The notes: generated from the sequence alone by a model not told the origin. A DNA stretch of 64,000 nucleotides from Schauerella fraxinea (GCA_030849965.1 JAVDKL010000001.1:2834554-2898553); one strand, 5' to 3'. Counted from the first letter of the stretch, positions 35,731 through 45,446 are shown. A program made the numbers and translations.

Positions 35731-35840
35731 GTGTTGAACTGGTGCGTTGCACAGTCCGCTGAAGTGGTGCGTTGAACTGGTGTGTTGAACTGGTGCGTTG
35801 AAACTGGTGCGTTGAACTGTCCGCTGAGATTGTGCGTTGT
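35731..35840. repeat. Degenerate 13-bp tandem repeat array downstream of a Bug gene
   Basis: About seven imperfect copies of TGGTGCGTTGAAC occur within this stretch, for example TGGTGTGTTGAAC and TTGTGCGTTG, interrupted twice by TCCGCTGA. The array begins 36 bases after the Bug stop and lies between it and the convergent outer-membrane efflux gene. Confidence 0.85.
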
Positions 35841-35878
35841 AATGAGGCGGCGTCAATGCGCAACGCAGACGGCGCGGC

Positions 35879-37294
35879 TTAAACGCCGCCGCCCAGCGCC
35901 CGATAAAGTGCCACGCGATTCTCCAGCGCCAGCTGCAGCGCACTCAGGTAGGTTTGCTGCGCCGAGTACAACGTGCGCTGGGCATCCAACGCGTCGAGGA
36001 AGGTGCCCACCCCGCGCCGATACAAGGCGTCCGATAGCCCGTAGCTTTCCAATGACGCCTCGTAAAGCGCGCGTTGCGCATCGACCTGTTCGTCGATCGT
36101 GCCGGCGCGTGCCAGCGCATCGGCCACGTCTCGAAACGCCGCTTGCACGGCCAACTCATAATCGGCCAACAAGCCGTCGCGTTGTGCACGCGCGTAGGCA
36201 AGATTGGCGCGATTGAAGCCGCCATCGAAGATCGGGATGCTGATCGAGGGCGCAAACGACCAGGCCTTGTTGCCTGAAGAGAACAATCCAGAGAGTTCAT
36301 TACTGGCGAATCCGCCACTGGCCGTCAGGCTCACGCGCGGGAAGAACGCCGCGCGGGCCGCGCCGATGTTCGCGTTGGCAGCCAGGAGCGAATGTTCGGC
36401 CTGCGCCACATCCGGACGCGAGAGCAACACCGTTGACGACATGCCCGCGGGTACCGCCGCAAACATCGCGGTTTCCGGCGACAACGATGCCGGCAGCCAA
36501 TCCTCGTCGACCGGTTGGCCCACCAGCAACTGCAAGGCATTGCGATCCTGCGCGATCAAGGTTCGATAATTGGCCACATCCGATCGGGCACGCTGAAAGA
36601 TCGTCTCGGCTTGGCGCAGTTCATTGCGAGACGAAATGCCGCCCGACAAGCGGGCTTGGATCAGCTTGACGGTCTGCGCTGCACTTGCCTGCGTTTGCTG
36701 TGCCACTTCGAGCAACGCACGATCGGTGGCCAGCAGGATGTATGCGTTCGATACCTCGGCCACCACGCTGATGCGCGCGGCCCGTGCTGCCTCTTCTGTA
36801 GCGAGGTATTGCTCCAGCGCCGCGCGCGACAGACTGCGCACACGTCCGAAGAAATCGAGTTCATACGCGCTGAGACCTGCAGAAACAGAATACGAGTTCC
36901 CGACGATCGAGGTGCTGTCGCCGCCTGTAGCGATCTGGGTGCGCGACCGTGTGTAGTCGCCTCCTGCCGATAACGTGGGAAACAGGTCGGAGCGCTCGAT
37001 GCGGTACTGCGCGCGCGCCGATTCGATATTTGCAGCGGCACGACGGAGATCGCGGTTATTCAACAGCGCCGCGTCGATCACTCGCGACAGCTTGGGCTCC
37101 TGCACAAACTGCTGCCACGGCACGGGCAATGCGACGTCTTGCGCCTGTGCGCCGGCGGTCTGCCGGCCCACATCGCCATAAGCGTCACCGGTGGGCCACT
37201 GCGCCGGCACGGGCGACTCGGGACGCACGTAGTTCGGATCGAGCGTGCATCCGCCTAGCGCCAACAAGCCAACGAATAGGAATGAAAACTTCAC
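35879..37294 (-). CDS. NodT-type outer-membrane efflux lipoprotein (OprM-like)
   Basis: 471-residue trimeric outer-membrane channel of an RND pump. The lipobox is ALGGC after MKFSFLFVGLL. The two outer-membrane efflux domains show RDLRRAAANIESARAQYRIERSDLFPTLSAGGDYTRSR and RPDVAQAEHSLLAANANIGAARAAFFPRVSLTASGG, both typical of OprM/NodT. It is the last gene of the adaptor-permease-channel operon; its start overlaps the permease stop by four bases. Together they would expel toxic compounds from cytoplasm or periplasm to the outside. Confidence 0.95.
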   Translation of the reverse strand: MKFSFLFVGLLALGGCTLDPNYVRPESPVPAQWPTGDAYGDVGRQTAGAQAQDVALPVPWQQFVQEPKLSRVIDAALLNNRDLRRAAANIESARAQYRIERSDLFPTLSAGGDYTRSRTQIATGGDSTSIVGNSYSVSAGLSAYELDFFGRVRSLSRAALEQYLATEEAARAARISVVAEVSNAYILLATDRALLEVAQQTQASAAQTVKLIQARLSGGISSRNELRQAETIFQRARSDVANYRTLIAQDRNALQLLVGQPVDEDWLPASLSPETAMFAAVPAGMSSTVLLSRPDVAQAEHSLLAANANIGAARAAFFPRVSLTASGGFASNELSGLFSSGNKAWSFAPSISIPIFDGGFNRANLAYARAQRDGLLADYELAVQAAFRDVADALARAGTIDEQVDAQRALYEASLESYGLSDALYRRGVGTFLDALDAQRTLYSAQQTYLSALQLALENRVALYRALGGGV

Positions 37295-40200
37295 GGCTGC
37301 ACCTGACTCGGGCTTTGCGCCTGCGGCGCGCGGCCCCGCAAGGCCATCTTTCGCACCAAGACGAAAAACAAGGGAATGAAGAAAACGGCGAGCACGGTTG
37401 CGGTCAACGTACCGCCGATCACACCGGTGCCGATGGCGATCCGGCTATTGGCACCGGCGCCGGTGGAAATCGCGAGCGGCGTGACGCCGGCGATAAACGC
37501 GAGCGACGTCATCAAGATCGGCCGCAGCCGCAGGCGCGCACCCTCGATGGCGGCGTCGACCAGTGTGGCGCCACGACGTTCGGCGGCTTCGGCAAATTCG
37601 ACGATCAGAATCGCGTTTCTTGCTGCAAGCCCGATGGTGGTCACCAGCGCCACCTGGAAGTAGATATCGGCCTCCAGGCCACGCATCGTCGCCGCCAGCA
37701 AGGTGCCCACCACGCCCAACGGAATCACCAGCAAGACGGACAACGGGATCGACCAGCTCTCGTACAGGGCGGCCAGGCAAAGAAACACAATCAGGATCGA
37801 CAAGGCATACAGCCATACCGCCTGGCCGCTGGAGAGGCGCTCTTGATAAGAGAGGTCGCTCCACGCGAACGCGGTGCCGGCGTCGATCTGGCCGGCCAAC
37901 GACTCCATCGTGTCCATCGCCGCGCCCGAGCTGATGCCTGCCGCACCCTGCCCCTGAATCGCGTAGGACGCCAGCCCGTTGTACCGCTCCAGATTGTCCG
38001 GGCCGCGCTCCCAGTGCGATGTCGCGAAGGCCGAGAACGGGGTCATCGCGCCCGACTCGCTGCGCACATGCCACTTATCCAGGTCCTCAGGTTTGGACCG
38101 GAACTGACCGTCGCCTTGCATATACACGCGCTTCACGCGCTCGCGATCGATGAAGTCGTTCACATACGTGCTGCCCCAGGCCGAGGTGAGCGTGGCCGCC
38201 ACATCGGACAGCGCCAGGCCATTGGCCACGGCTTTGCTCTGGTCGATATCCACCTTTAACTGCGGCGTTTCTTCCAACCCGCCAGGACGCACTGCGGCAA
38301 GATTGCCGTCCTGCATCGCCAATCCCAGCAATTGATTGCGACGCTCGAGCAATTGCGCGCGGCTCGTACCGGGGGTGGCCTGCAGTTGGAACGAGAAACC
38401 GCCGGATTGCCCCAGGCCTTGAATCGCCGGCGGCGAGAGTGCATAGATCTGGGCATCGCGGGCCGCCGAGAAGCCGGCCATGGCGCGATTGGAAATGCTG
38501 TCGGCGCGGCTTTCGACGCCTTTGCGATCGGCCCAGTCTTTCAGCGCAACGAAGGCCAGGCCGGTGTTCTGGCCGCTACCGCCAAAGCCGAAGCCCACGA
38601 TCGAGAAAATCGCTGCCGTATTGTCTTTTTCGTCTTCCAGATAATGGCGTTCGACGCTGCGAGCCACTTCAAGGGTGCGTGCCTGCGAAGCCCCCACCGG
38701 CAACGTGAACTGCACCATGTTCGAACCCTGATCCTCGGACGGCAGGAACCCGCTGGGCATGCGCTGATACAGCACGACCAGTACCACGGCGAGCGCGCCG
38801 TAGATCAGCATGAATCGCAACGGGCGCTTGAGTACACCGCTTACCGAGCGCTCATAACGATCCAGATTGCGATCGAACGTGCGGTTGAACCAGCCGAAGA
38901 ACCCGCGGCGTTCGCCGTGGTGTCCCGGCTTGAGCATCACCGCGCACAAGGCCGGTGTGAGGATCAACGCCACCACGACGGACAGCACCACCGACGTCAC
39001 GATGGTGATCGAGAACTGCCGATAGATCACGCCGGTAGAGCCGCCGAAAAACGCCATGGGCAGGAACACCGCCGCCAGCACCACGCCGATGCCGATCAAC
39101 GCACCGTTGATCTCATGCATCGATTCGATCGTGGCATCGCGCTGCGACAGGCCCTTTTCCTGCATGAGGCGCTCGACGTTTTCGACCACCACGATGGTGT
39201 CATCCACCAGCAAGCCGATGGACAACACGATGCCGAACAACGTGAGCGTATTGATCGAGTATCCCGCCAGCCACAGCACACCGAATGTGCCCAGCAGCAC
39301 GACCGGGATCGAGATCACCGGAATGATCGTTGCGCGCCAGTTCTGCAGGAAGACGAACATGACGAGCACCACCAACACCATTGCCTCAGCGAGCGTCTTG
39401 ACGACCTCTTTGACCGAGAGCTTGATGAAATCGGTGTTGTCCAACGGGAACGACAACGCATAGCCGTCGGGCAGACCCTTTGCGAGATCCTGCGCCAGCG
39501 TCTTTACACCTTCTGCTGTGGCCAGTGCGTTGCTGCCCGGCGCCAATTGCACGGCCAGGCCCGATGCGGGATGGCCGTTGAGGCGCGTGACGATGCTGTA
39601 GTCCTCATTGCCGAGTTCGACCCGCGCCACGTCTTTCAGCAACACTTTCGAGCCGCCCGTATTGCCGCGCAAGATGATGTTCTCGAACTGCTCGGGGGTG
39701 CGCAGCCGCGACTGGGCGGTCACCGTGGCGTTCAACTCCTGGCCCGCCGGCGCCGGCAATGCGCCGATCCGGCCAGCCGATATCTGCGTGTTCTGCGCCT
39801 GGATTGCCGCATCCACGTCCGATGGCATGAGCCCGTATGCCGCCAGTTTGGAGGGATCAAGCCAGATACGCATCGCGTATTCCGAGCCGAACACCTGCAC
39901 GCCGCCCACGCCAGGCACGCGCGACAGCGCATCCTGGAAATTGCTCACCAGATAATCGGAAATGTCAGTAGAACTGGCGCGATCCGTTTCGTCGAAGATC
40001 GCCATGATCAGCAGAAAATCGCTCTGCGCCTTGGCCACCGTCACGCCCTGGCGTTGCACCTCGGAGGGTAGCCGCGGCAAGGCCTGCTGAATCTTGTTCT
40101 GCACCTGGATCTGGGCGTTGTCGGCGTCGGTGCCTTGATCGAACGTCACGGTGATCGTGGCGGTGCCGGTCGAGCTCGACGACGAGCTGAACGACTGCAG

Positions 40201-40425
40201 CCCATCGATCCCCACGAGCTGCTGCTCGAGAATTTGCGTCACGCTGTTTTCCAGCGTGCCCGCCGACGCGCCCGAGTAGGTCGCGGTGACGCTGACCGTA
40301 GGCGGTGCCACATCGGGATAAAGGGCAATCGGCAATGCGCGCAAGGCCATCAGGCCAAACAGCATGGTGGCGATCGCGAGGACCCACGCGAAGATGGGCC
40401 GATCGATAAAGAATTTCGCCAACAC
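37291..40425 (-). CDS. RND multidrug efflux permease, HAE1 family
   Basis: 1044-residue inner-membrane proton-driven pump of the AcrB/MexB class. N-terminus MLAKFFIDRPIFAWVLAI, porter-domain start ALPIALYPDVAPPTVSV, proton-relay aspartates in GLLVDDTIVVVENVERLM (TM4), hydrophobic Phe-rich pocket segments, and 12 transmembrane helices in the usual 1+5 and 1+5 pattern. The length is typical. It begins immediately after the adaptor stop codon (no gap) and overlaps the outer-membrane channel start. Substrates cannot be told from sequence. Control by the upstream two-component system is plausible from gene order. Confidence 0.97.
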   Translation of the reverse strand: MLAKFFIDRPIFAWVLAIATMLFGLMALRALPIALYPDVAPPTVSVTATYSGASAGTLENSVTQILEQQLVGIDGLQSFSSSSSSTGTATITVTFDQGTDADNAQIQVQNKIQQALPRLPSEVQRQGVTVAKAQSDFLLIMAIFDETDRASSTDISDYLVSNFQDALSRVPGVGGVQVFGSEYAMRIWLDPSKLAAYGLMPSDVDAAIQAQNTQISAGRIGALPAPAGQELNATVTAQSRLRTPEQFENIILRGNTGGSKVLLKDVARVELGNEDYSIVTRLNGHPASGLAVQLAPGSNALATAEGVKTLAQDLAKGLPDGYALSFPLDNTDFIKLSVKEVVKTLAEAMVLVVLVMFVFLQNWRATIIPVISIPVVLLGTFGVLWLAGYSINTLTLFGIVLSIGLLVDDTIVVVENVERLMQEKGLSQRDATIESMHEINGALIGIGVVLAAVFLPMAFFGGSTGVIYRQFSITIVTSVVLSVVVALILTPALCAVMLKPGHHGERRGFFGWFNRTFDRNLDRYERSVSGVLKRPLRFMLIYGALAVVLVVLYQRMPSGFLPSEDQGSNMVQFTLPVGASQARTLEVARSVERHYLEDEKDNTAAIFSIVGFGFGGSGQNTGLAFVALKDWADRKGVESRADSISNRAMAGFSAARDAQIYALSPPAIQGLGQSGGFSFQLQATPGTSRAQLLERRNQLLGLAMQDGNLAAVRPGGLEETPQLKVDIDQSKAVANGLALSDVAATLTSAWGSTYVNDFIDRERVKRVYMQGDGQFRSKPEDLDKWHVRSESGAMTPFSAFATSHWERGPDNLERYNGLASYAIQGQGAAGISSGAAMDTMESLAGQIDAGTAFAWSDLSYQERLSSGQAVWLYALSILIVFLCLAALYESWSIPLSVLLVIPLGVVGTLLAATMRGLEADIYFQVALVTTIGLAARNAILIVEFAEAAERRGATLVDAAIEGARLRLRPILMTSLAFIAGVTPLAISTGAGANSRIAIGTGVIGGTLTATVLAVFFIPLFFVLVRKMALRGRAPQAQSPSQVQP

Positions 40426-41658
40426 TTATTTTTTCTCCGCCGCGGCCGGGGCTTCCGGCGAGGCCGCAGGCTTTGCGGACGTGCTGTCTGTCGCGGACGC
40501 TGCCGGCGGCTCACCCGGCGATGCTTCCGGCTTGGCGCCGGCAAACGTCTTGCTCACATCAAGCGGCTCGACCACCGCCCCGGCACGCGTCTTCTCCACC
40601 CCTTCGACGATCAAACGATCGCCCGCTGCGAGGCCTTTGGCGATCAACCACGTGTTGCCGATGGCCCGCGAGGTTTCCACCGCACGCTGCGCGACCTTGT
40701 TGTCGGCATCGACCACCAATGCGACGGCGTTGCCTTTCGCATCGCGCATGATGCCCTGCTGCGGCGCGAGAATGCCACGCGGCTCGACGGCCTCATTGAC
40801 GATCGCCTGCACATACATCCCGGGCAACAGCACTTCATCGGGGTTGGGGAACGTTGCGCGCAAGGTGACCGAACCGGTTTCCTGATCCACGGCCACTTCC
40901 GAGAACTTCAACTGCCCCGTATGGCCGTAAACCGTGCCGTCTTCCAATCGCAGCGACACTTCCGTGGCACCGGGATCGACCTGCCCGCTTCCCAGCATCC
41001 GCTTCAATCGCAGCAGCGACGCACTCGATTGATTCATGTCGACATACACCGGATCCAGCGCGCGGATCGTGGCCAACGCGTCGGTTTGGTTGACGCCGAC
41101 CAACGCGCCCGCCGTGACCGCGCTGCGACCGATCCGGCCGGAGATGGGCGCCGTGATCTTGGTGAAACGGAGTTGAATCTGGGCACTTTCGAGCGCGGCC
41201 TTTTGCTGCGCCACATTGGCCACCGACTGCCGATAAGTGGCCTGGGCATCGTCGGCATCCTGGCGCGCGACGGCATCGATCTTCACCAGATCGGCAAACC
41301 GTTCCGACTTCAGGCGCGCGGCCGCAACGGTGGCCTGTGCATTGGCCAACGCCGCCTGCGCCTCGTTCACGGTGGCCTGAAACGGCGCCGGCTCGATTTG
41401 ATAGAGCACGTCACCCGCCTTCACCAGCGATCCTTCCTCGAACAAACGCGCCTTGACGATCCCGGCCACCTGCGGCCGCACTTCCGACATCAGGTAGGGC
41501 GTGGTTCGTCCGACGAGCTCCGTGGTGAGCGCGACGGGCTGCGCCTGCAAGGCGACCACACCGACCTTCACAGGCGGTGGCGGGGCCTGCGGCGGCTCCT
41601 TGCTGCACGCCGCGATCAACAACAGTAAGGAGAGACGTGCAAACTTCATCAAGGGCAT
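40426..41658 (-). CDS. RND periplasmic adaptor lipoprotein (MFP, AcrA/MexA type)
   Basis: 410 residues with a signal peptide and lipobox LLIAAC. Paired lipoyl half-motifs flank an alpha-hairpin (PQVAGIVKARLFEEGSLVKAGDVLYQIEP; ITAPISGRIGRSAVTAGALVG), followed by beta-barrel (PEDEVLLPGMYVQA-like FPNPDEVLLPGMYVQA) and membrane-proximal domains. The C-terminus is an Ala/Pro/Ser-rich tail. Either the ATG at 41658 or at 41649 (MKFARLS) could be the start. It is the first gene of the efflux operon, 49 bases after the MipA-like gene stop, so the MipA, adaptor, permease and channel genes may be cotranscribed. Confidence 0.94.
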   Translation of the reverse strand: MPLMKFARLSLLLLIAACSKEPPQAPPPPVKVGVVALQAQPVALTTELVGRTTPYLMSEVRPQVAGIVKARLFEEGSLVKAGDVLYQIEPAPFQATVNEAQAALANAQATVAAARLKSERFADLVKIDAVARQDADDAQATYRQSVANVAQQKAALESAQIQLRFTKITAPISGRIGRSAVTAGALVGVNQTDALATIRALDPVYVDMNQSSASLLRLKRMLGSGQVDPGATEVSLRLEDGTVYGHTGQLKFSEVAVDQETGSVTLRATFPNPDEVLLPGMYVQAIVNEAVEPRGILAPQQGIMRDAKGNAVALVVDADNKVAQRAVETSRAIGNTWLIAKGLAAGDRLIVEGVEKTRAGAVVEPLDVSKTFAGAKPEASPGEPPAASATDSTSAKPAASPEAPAAAEKK

Positions 41659-41707
41659 GGCAACGATATCGAGGCAGGTAAGACGCGGCAATCGGCCGCG
41701 CCGCGCA

Positions 41708-42490
41708 TTAGAAAGCGTAGAGGATGGAGGCCGCGCCGAAGGCGCTGGTGTCGCGTTCGACGATCGGGCTATCGCGTGCATCGCCCAGCAGCGTCTTCAC
41801 GCCAACTGTGGTGCTGGTCATCCAGCTTTTGTTGATGCGATACGTCCACGTGGTGGTGAGCGCGGCGGACTTGAAACCGGCCGAAGGCGAGTACGCCTCC
41901 AACCCGGCACGGCTGCGCGCCGCGTTCGATCGGCTTACCCCAAACCAGGTATTCATGTAATCGTCATTGGCCCAGGTGGTGCTGGCGCCCAACGAAATGG
42001 TGCTTTCGGGCGACTGGAACACCGCATAGCTCGCCCCCAGGTCCACCGTGGCGCCGTAGTTCGACTTCAGCGCCTGGCGCGCATCGATCGAGAAGCTGGC
42101 GCGGCCGGGCTTGTACTCGACGAAGCCGCCGGCCAATCCGTGAAAGTCGACATCGGGCAACCCGCGCAGTCGCGTATGGTCGGACGAATCCCGACCCAGC
42201 CCCAAGCCCAGATAGACGCCGGCGGTCAGGTCTTGCGCCAAGGGCGCTTTCAAACCGAGGCCGGGCAGGCCGTTACGCGAACCGATGAAAAAGGCGCCGG
42301 ACTGATAATTGAGCACCGGCACGGGCACCGCGCGGTAGTCGCGCGACCCTTCGTACTCCGGCACCACGCCCACGCCAACACCGATCATGCCCTGCGCCTG
42401 CACGTGCGCGGCGCACGCCAAGAGAATAGGAAGCGCCAAGAGGGCCGGGGTTCGAAAGCGAAAATTGCGTGCTGCCACTGAGGTGTCCAT
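41708..42490 (-). CDS. MipA/OmpV-family outer-membrane protein
   Basis: 260 residues. A signal peptide (ALLALPILLACAAHVQAQ) and a beta-barrel of the MipA/OmpV family: GVGVGVVPEYEGSRDYRAVPVPVLNYQSGAFFIG, LRGLPDVDFHG, the closing TSAFGAASILYAF with terminal phenylalanine. MipA is known as a scaffold for murein-synthesising complexes in E. coli; many members instead respond to antibiotics or envelope stress. It lies between the two-component regulator genes and the RND efflux operon, all on the minus strand, so it likely belongs to the same regulon. Confidence 0.92.
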   Translation of the reverse strand: MDTSVAARNFRFRTPALLALPILLACAAHVQAQGMIGVGVGVVPEYEGSRDYRAVPVPVLNYQSGAFFIGSRNGLPGLGLKAPLAQDLTAGVYLGLGLGRDSSDHTRLRGLPDVDFHGLAGGFVEYKPGRASFSIDARQALKSNYGATVDLGASYAVFQSPESTISLGASTTWANDDYMNTWFGVSRSNAARSRAGLEAYSPSAGFKSAALTTTWTYRINKSWMTSTTVGVKTLLGDARDSPIVERDTSAFGAASILYAF

Positions 42491-42566
42491 CTGAAAATGC
42501 GCGGCGGACGCGATCGCCCGCCACTGGTTTGCAGGGGATGCTAGGCGATAGCCGGCACAATAGACT

Positions 42567-42580
42567 CCGCCCTAAGGCGG
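42567..42580. promoter_or_regulatory. Candidate operator upstream of the MipA-like gene
   Basis: CCGCC-CTAA-GGCGG, a 5-bp inverted repeat, lies 77 bases upstream of the MipA-like start in the gap after the response-regulator gene. As a hairpin it is followed by GTTTTCCC on the plus strand, but no plus-strand gene precedes it, so a DNA-binding site for the NarL-type regulator is a better reading than a terminator. Confidence 0.4.
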
Positions 42581-42665
42581 GTTTTCCCTCGGTCGAAAGT
42601 CCCAATTGATTAAGCAGGTGTTGCTAAGCGGGGGCCGGCCCGCTGCCACCGGGGGCACGCGATGT

Positions 42666-43325
42666 TCAGTCGCTTTTGCCATCGGCCGACATCAGCCCTT
42701 CGCGCCAGGCGAAGGCGACGGCTTCGGTGCGATCGCTAAGTTGCAGCTTGGCCAACACGCTGCTCACATGGGTTTTCACCGTCTTCTCGCTGATGTGGAG
42801 TGTTTCGGCGATGCGGTTATTCGATCTGCCCTTGGCAAGTTCCTGCAGCACCGCGCGCTCGCGGTCCGACAATGGCTCGAAGGGATCGACCTGGGGCGTA
42901 TTGACGCGCCGGACCACCGTCAACACGCGCCGTGCAATCTTCGGATGGATGACCGCTTCGCCCCGTGCGACACGGCGCAGGGTATCGATCAACTCGTCGC
43001 CCAGCATCGTTTTGACGAGAAACGAATGGGCGCCCGCCTCGATCGCGGAAAACACCAGATCGTCGTCTTCGGTGGAACTCAGCACCACGATGCGACTGTC
43101 GGGACACTGCTGCGTGAGCGTAGCAATGACCGAAGCGCCCGATGAACCCGGCATCATCAGATCGAGAATGATCATGGCCGGCGCACGCGCAAGCGTCAGC
43201 GCGACCGCCTGCTGCCCGTCGGATGCCTCACCCACCACTTCGAAATCGTCGGTGGTTTCGAGCAGGCTGCGAATGCCTTCGCGCACGATGGCGTGATCGT
43301 CTGCAATCAGCACGGTGGTTTTCAT
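42666..43325 (-). CDS. NarL/LuxR-type response regulator
   Basis: 219 residues. The receiver domain has the phosphoacceptor Asp55 (ILDLMMPG), acidic pair in IADDHAIVREG and Lys105 (FLVKTM). The C-terminal LuxR helix-turn-helix (LSDRERAVLQELAKGRSNNRIAETLHISEKTVKTHVSSVLAKLQL) completes the NarL/LiaR plan. The start overlaps the kinase stop by four bases, so regulator and kinase are coupled. The MipA-like protein and RND efflux operon downstream are likely targets, with a palindromic site at 42567-42580. Confidence 0.95.
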   Translation of the reverse strand: MKTTVLIADDHAIVREGIRSLLETTDDFEVVGEASDGQQAVALTLARAPAMIILDLMMPGSSGASVIATLTQQCPDSRIVVLSSTEDDDLVFSAIEAGAHSFLVKTMLGDELIDTLRRVARGEAVIHPKIARRVLTVVRRVNTPQVDPFEPLSDRERAVLQELAKGRSNNRIAETLHISEKTVKTHVSSVLAKLQLSDRTEAVAFAWREGLMSADGKSD

Positions 43326-44779
43326 GTTGCGCCCAGAAGCGTCGGGTTATCGAAAAAGACGCGGATCGTGGTGCCGGCACCGCCCGCGCTATGCAACTGG
43401 AATTGCCCGTTGGGCAGCGTCTCGGCACGATGACGCATATTGGTGAGCCCCATCCCATCGCCCGTTCCGGCAGCCACATCGAAGCCATTGCCGTCGTCCA
43501 CGATCAGCCACTCGTACCGCTCTGCATGGCGCCGCAGCGCGACAGTGACCTGACTGGCGCCGCTGTGACGCGCGGCATTGGACGCCGCCTCCAGGGCGAT
43601 GACCATCAGCTCAACACCCAATTCAGGGCGCGCTTTCAACGCCTCATCGTCGTCGGCTTCCACCTCGACCGACAAGGCAATATCGTTGCCGGACAGCAAA
43701 ACAGCCAGGCTTTCCTGCAATGCGGCCGATAGTCCAAGCTCGCTGACGGTGGGCGCTGAAAGCCGCGTAATGATGTTGCGCAAGTCGTTTTGCAGATGAT
43801 CCGTGAGCGCCAACGCCGCTTCGGTCAGCCGCAAACTGGCGGGGTCATCACGGTGCTGCTTGCGCAGGATCGACAGTTGTAGCCCCAGGGCAAAGCACCG
43901 CTGCTTGGCGGTGTCGTGCAGATCCCGTGCGAGACGATTGCGCTCTTCCAGCGCGGCCAGATTCTGTTTGACGCGAATCACGTTGTTGAGCGCATCGGCC
44001 ATCGTGTCGAAGTTATCGGCCAACTGCCGGAATTCATCTTTGCCGTGATCGTTGATGCGAGCGCCCAGATTGCCGTCGGCCCATTGTGCGGCCGTGGCTT
44101 CGGCCCGCCGAATGCGCCGCAACAAGAATCCCACGAGGATCAGCGCGTTGATGCAGCAGGATCCCACGATATACGGCACGAGCCACGTCCAGCCGCGCGT
44201 GAGGGCGCCGCCCAGGATCTCGCTCACGCTCAAACCCGCGATGCCCACTGTCATTACCGCGCCCGGCTCGGATGCCGGCATGATCGACTGAATGCGCGAC
44301 CAGCCGCCGAAACGGTTCGGACTGAGCGTCTCGCCGCCCGCTTGCCCCGATTGCCGTGCCTCGAAATCGCGCATGCCTTGCAGCAGTTCGACATTGGCAT
44401 TGGCTGGGAAACTGCACTGCGACCGCCCATCGGAAAACGTCAACACCAGCCGGCCTTGTTCGATCGAATCCTGGAAATCGTTGCGCGGATCGCCGCGAAT
44501 GCCCTGCTGCTCATAGAGATTGCGCGTCAAGGACCGCATCAACCTGCCGCAGTCGGTGGCGCGTGGCGCCTCTTGCTGCGTGAGAATCCGGTATTCGTCG
44601 AACGCATTGGCGAGCGATCGCTCGAAGGCGGGCGACTCGATGCTGTGGCGCACATCGCGTTGGTATATCCAGCTGAATACCGCTGTCAGCCCGATCGTCG
44701 ATATGAACGACGTCAGGAGCAGGCTCAACGTGTATTTCCAGAACAATTTGCGCTGCCATGAGAACAAACTCGGCGACAT
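43322..44779 (-). CDS. Membrane sensor histidine kinase (HisKA_3 type)
   Basis: About 485 residues. One transmembrane helix near the N-terminus (YTLSLLLTSFISTIGLTAVFSW) and a second around residues 190-210 (LVPYIVGSCCINALILVGFLL) enclose a periplasmic sensing domain with few recognisable features. A HAMP linker follows (RAEATAAQWADGNLGARIN), then the HisKA_3 dimerisation helix with the phospho-His in LARDLHDTAKQRCFALGLQLS, and a HATPase_c domain ending near DGMGLTNMRHRAETLPNGQFQLHSAGGAGTTIRV. Starts at 44779, 44806 or 44848 are possible; none has a strong ribosome site. It pairs with the adjacent NarL-type regulator. Confidence 0.93.
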   Translation of the reverse strand: MSPSLFSWQRKLFWKYTLSLLLTSFISTIGLTAVFSWIYQRDVRHSIESPAFERSLANAFDEYRILTQQEAPRATDCGRLMRSLTRNLYEQQGIRGDPRNDFQDSIEQGRLVLTFSDGRSQCSFPANANVELLQGMRDFEARQSGQAGGETLSPNRFGGWSRIQSIMPASEPGAVMTVGIAGLSVSEILGGALTRGWTWLVPYIVGSCCINALILVGFLLRRIRRAEATAAQWADGNLGARINDHGKDEFRQLADNFDTMADALNNVIRVKQNLAALEERNRLARDLHDTAKQRCFALGLQLSILRKQHRDDPASLRLTEAALALTDHLQNDLRNIITRLSAPTVSELGLSAALQESLAVLLSGNDIALSVEVEADDDEALKARPELGVELMVIALEAASNAARHSGASQVTVALRRHAERYEWLIVDDGNGFDVAAGTGDGMGLTNMRHRAETLPNGQFQLHSAGGAGTTIRVFFDNPTLLGAT

Positions 44780-45047
44780 GGGGCGGGCGAGGCGGCGGGC
44801 GGTCATAGGCAGGACGGGAAATCGGCGACGGGCAAGCAGCGGCGCCAAGGCGCGGGAGCGTTTCAGGAAACGTGAGCGGGCTATTTCAACACATCACTTG
44901 AAGGCGGCCTCAGCCCGGCCATCGGGTCGGCCGAATGCCGGATCGCATGCGCAGCCTGTCAGATCCGCTACAAATAATGAGCAAATTTGATGAAAATTCC
45001 ACGCACGCGAAGCGAAACTGGGTCATCTCGTTAACGCCGACCCTGCC

Positions 45048-45446
45048 ATGTTGACTCACATTCGCGCAGTGCATCGCGTCACCGGGCGGCCCCGAATACC
45101 CGCCCGAGGTGCCGTTTTTACCCTTCTGCTGGCGGCCGCATGCCTGCCTTTGCACGCGGCCGTTGCCGAGAATGCGCCGTCGGCGAGCACTTCGCCTCCC
45201 GCTGCGGGATCGACCACCACACCCTGCAACGGGCCTTCCAGCAGCATGAACGCTTGCAGTACGCCCAGTCATGCCGGTGAGGCAGCCAGCAATGCCAAGC
45301 CTGAGCCGGGGGCCGCGCCTGCCGCAACGCCCCCGGCAACGGCCCCCACGCCTGCACATCCCGGCACGCCGCAACGCGGCGATCCACGCAAAGTGGCGCG
45401 CGGGGCGTTGTTCTGGCAGTGGTTGTTCCGCTCGAAAGGCGCGTGA
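45048..45446 (+). CDS. Small exported Ala/Pro/Thr-rich hypothetical protein
   Basis: 132 residues. A predicted signal sequence (ARGAVFTLLLAAACLPLHAAVA) is followed by a low-complexity Ala/Pro/Thr/Ser stretch containing three cysteines and a short basic C-terminal end (ARGALFWQWLFRSKGA). No domain was recognised. An AT-rich patch at 44960-45000 upstream may hold its promoter. It could be an envelope protein related to the two-component locus divergent from it, or to the GH13 gene that follows 78 bases later. The weak alternative is that this is a chance frame; the signal sequence argues against that. Confidence 0.5.
   Translation: MLTHIRAVHRVTGRPRIPARGAVFTLLLAAACLPLHAAVAENAPSASTSPPAAGSTTTPCNGPSSSMNACSTPSHAGEAASNAKPEPGAAPAATPPATAPTPAHPGTPQRGDPRKVARGALFWQWLFRSKGA

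Noticed and set aside
38332-40071. 579-codon open frame antisense to the RND permease
   Set aside because: The opposite strand encodes an unmistakable RND permease; long antisense frames are expected in GC-rich genes. The translated frame is rich in His, Arg and Gln without any family resemblance.
42567-42585. Hairpin followed by TTTT as an intrinsic terminator
   Set aside because: It would serve only plus-strand transcription, and no plus-strand gene lies upstream. A regulatory palindrome is more plausible.
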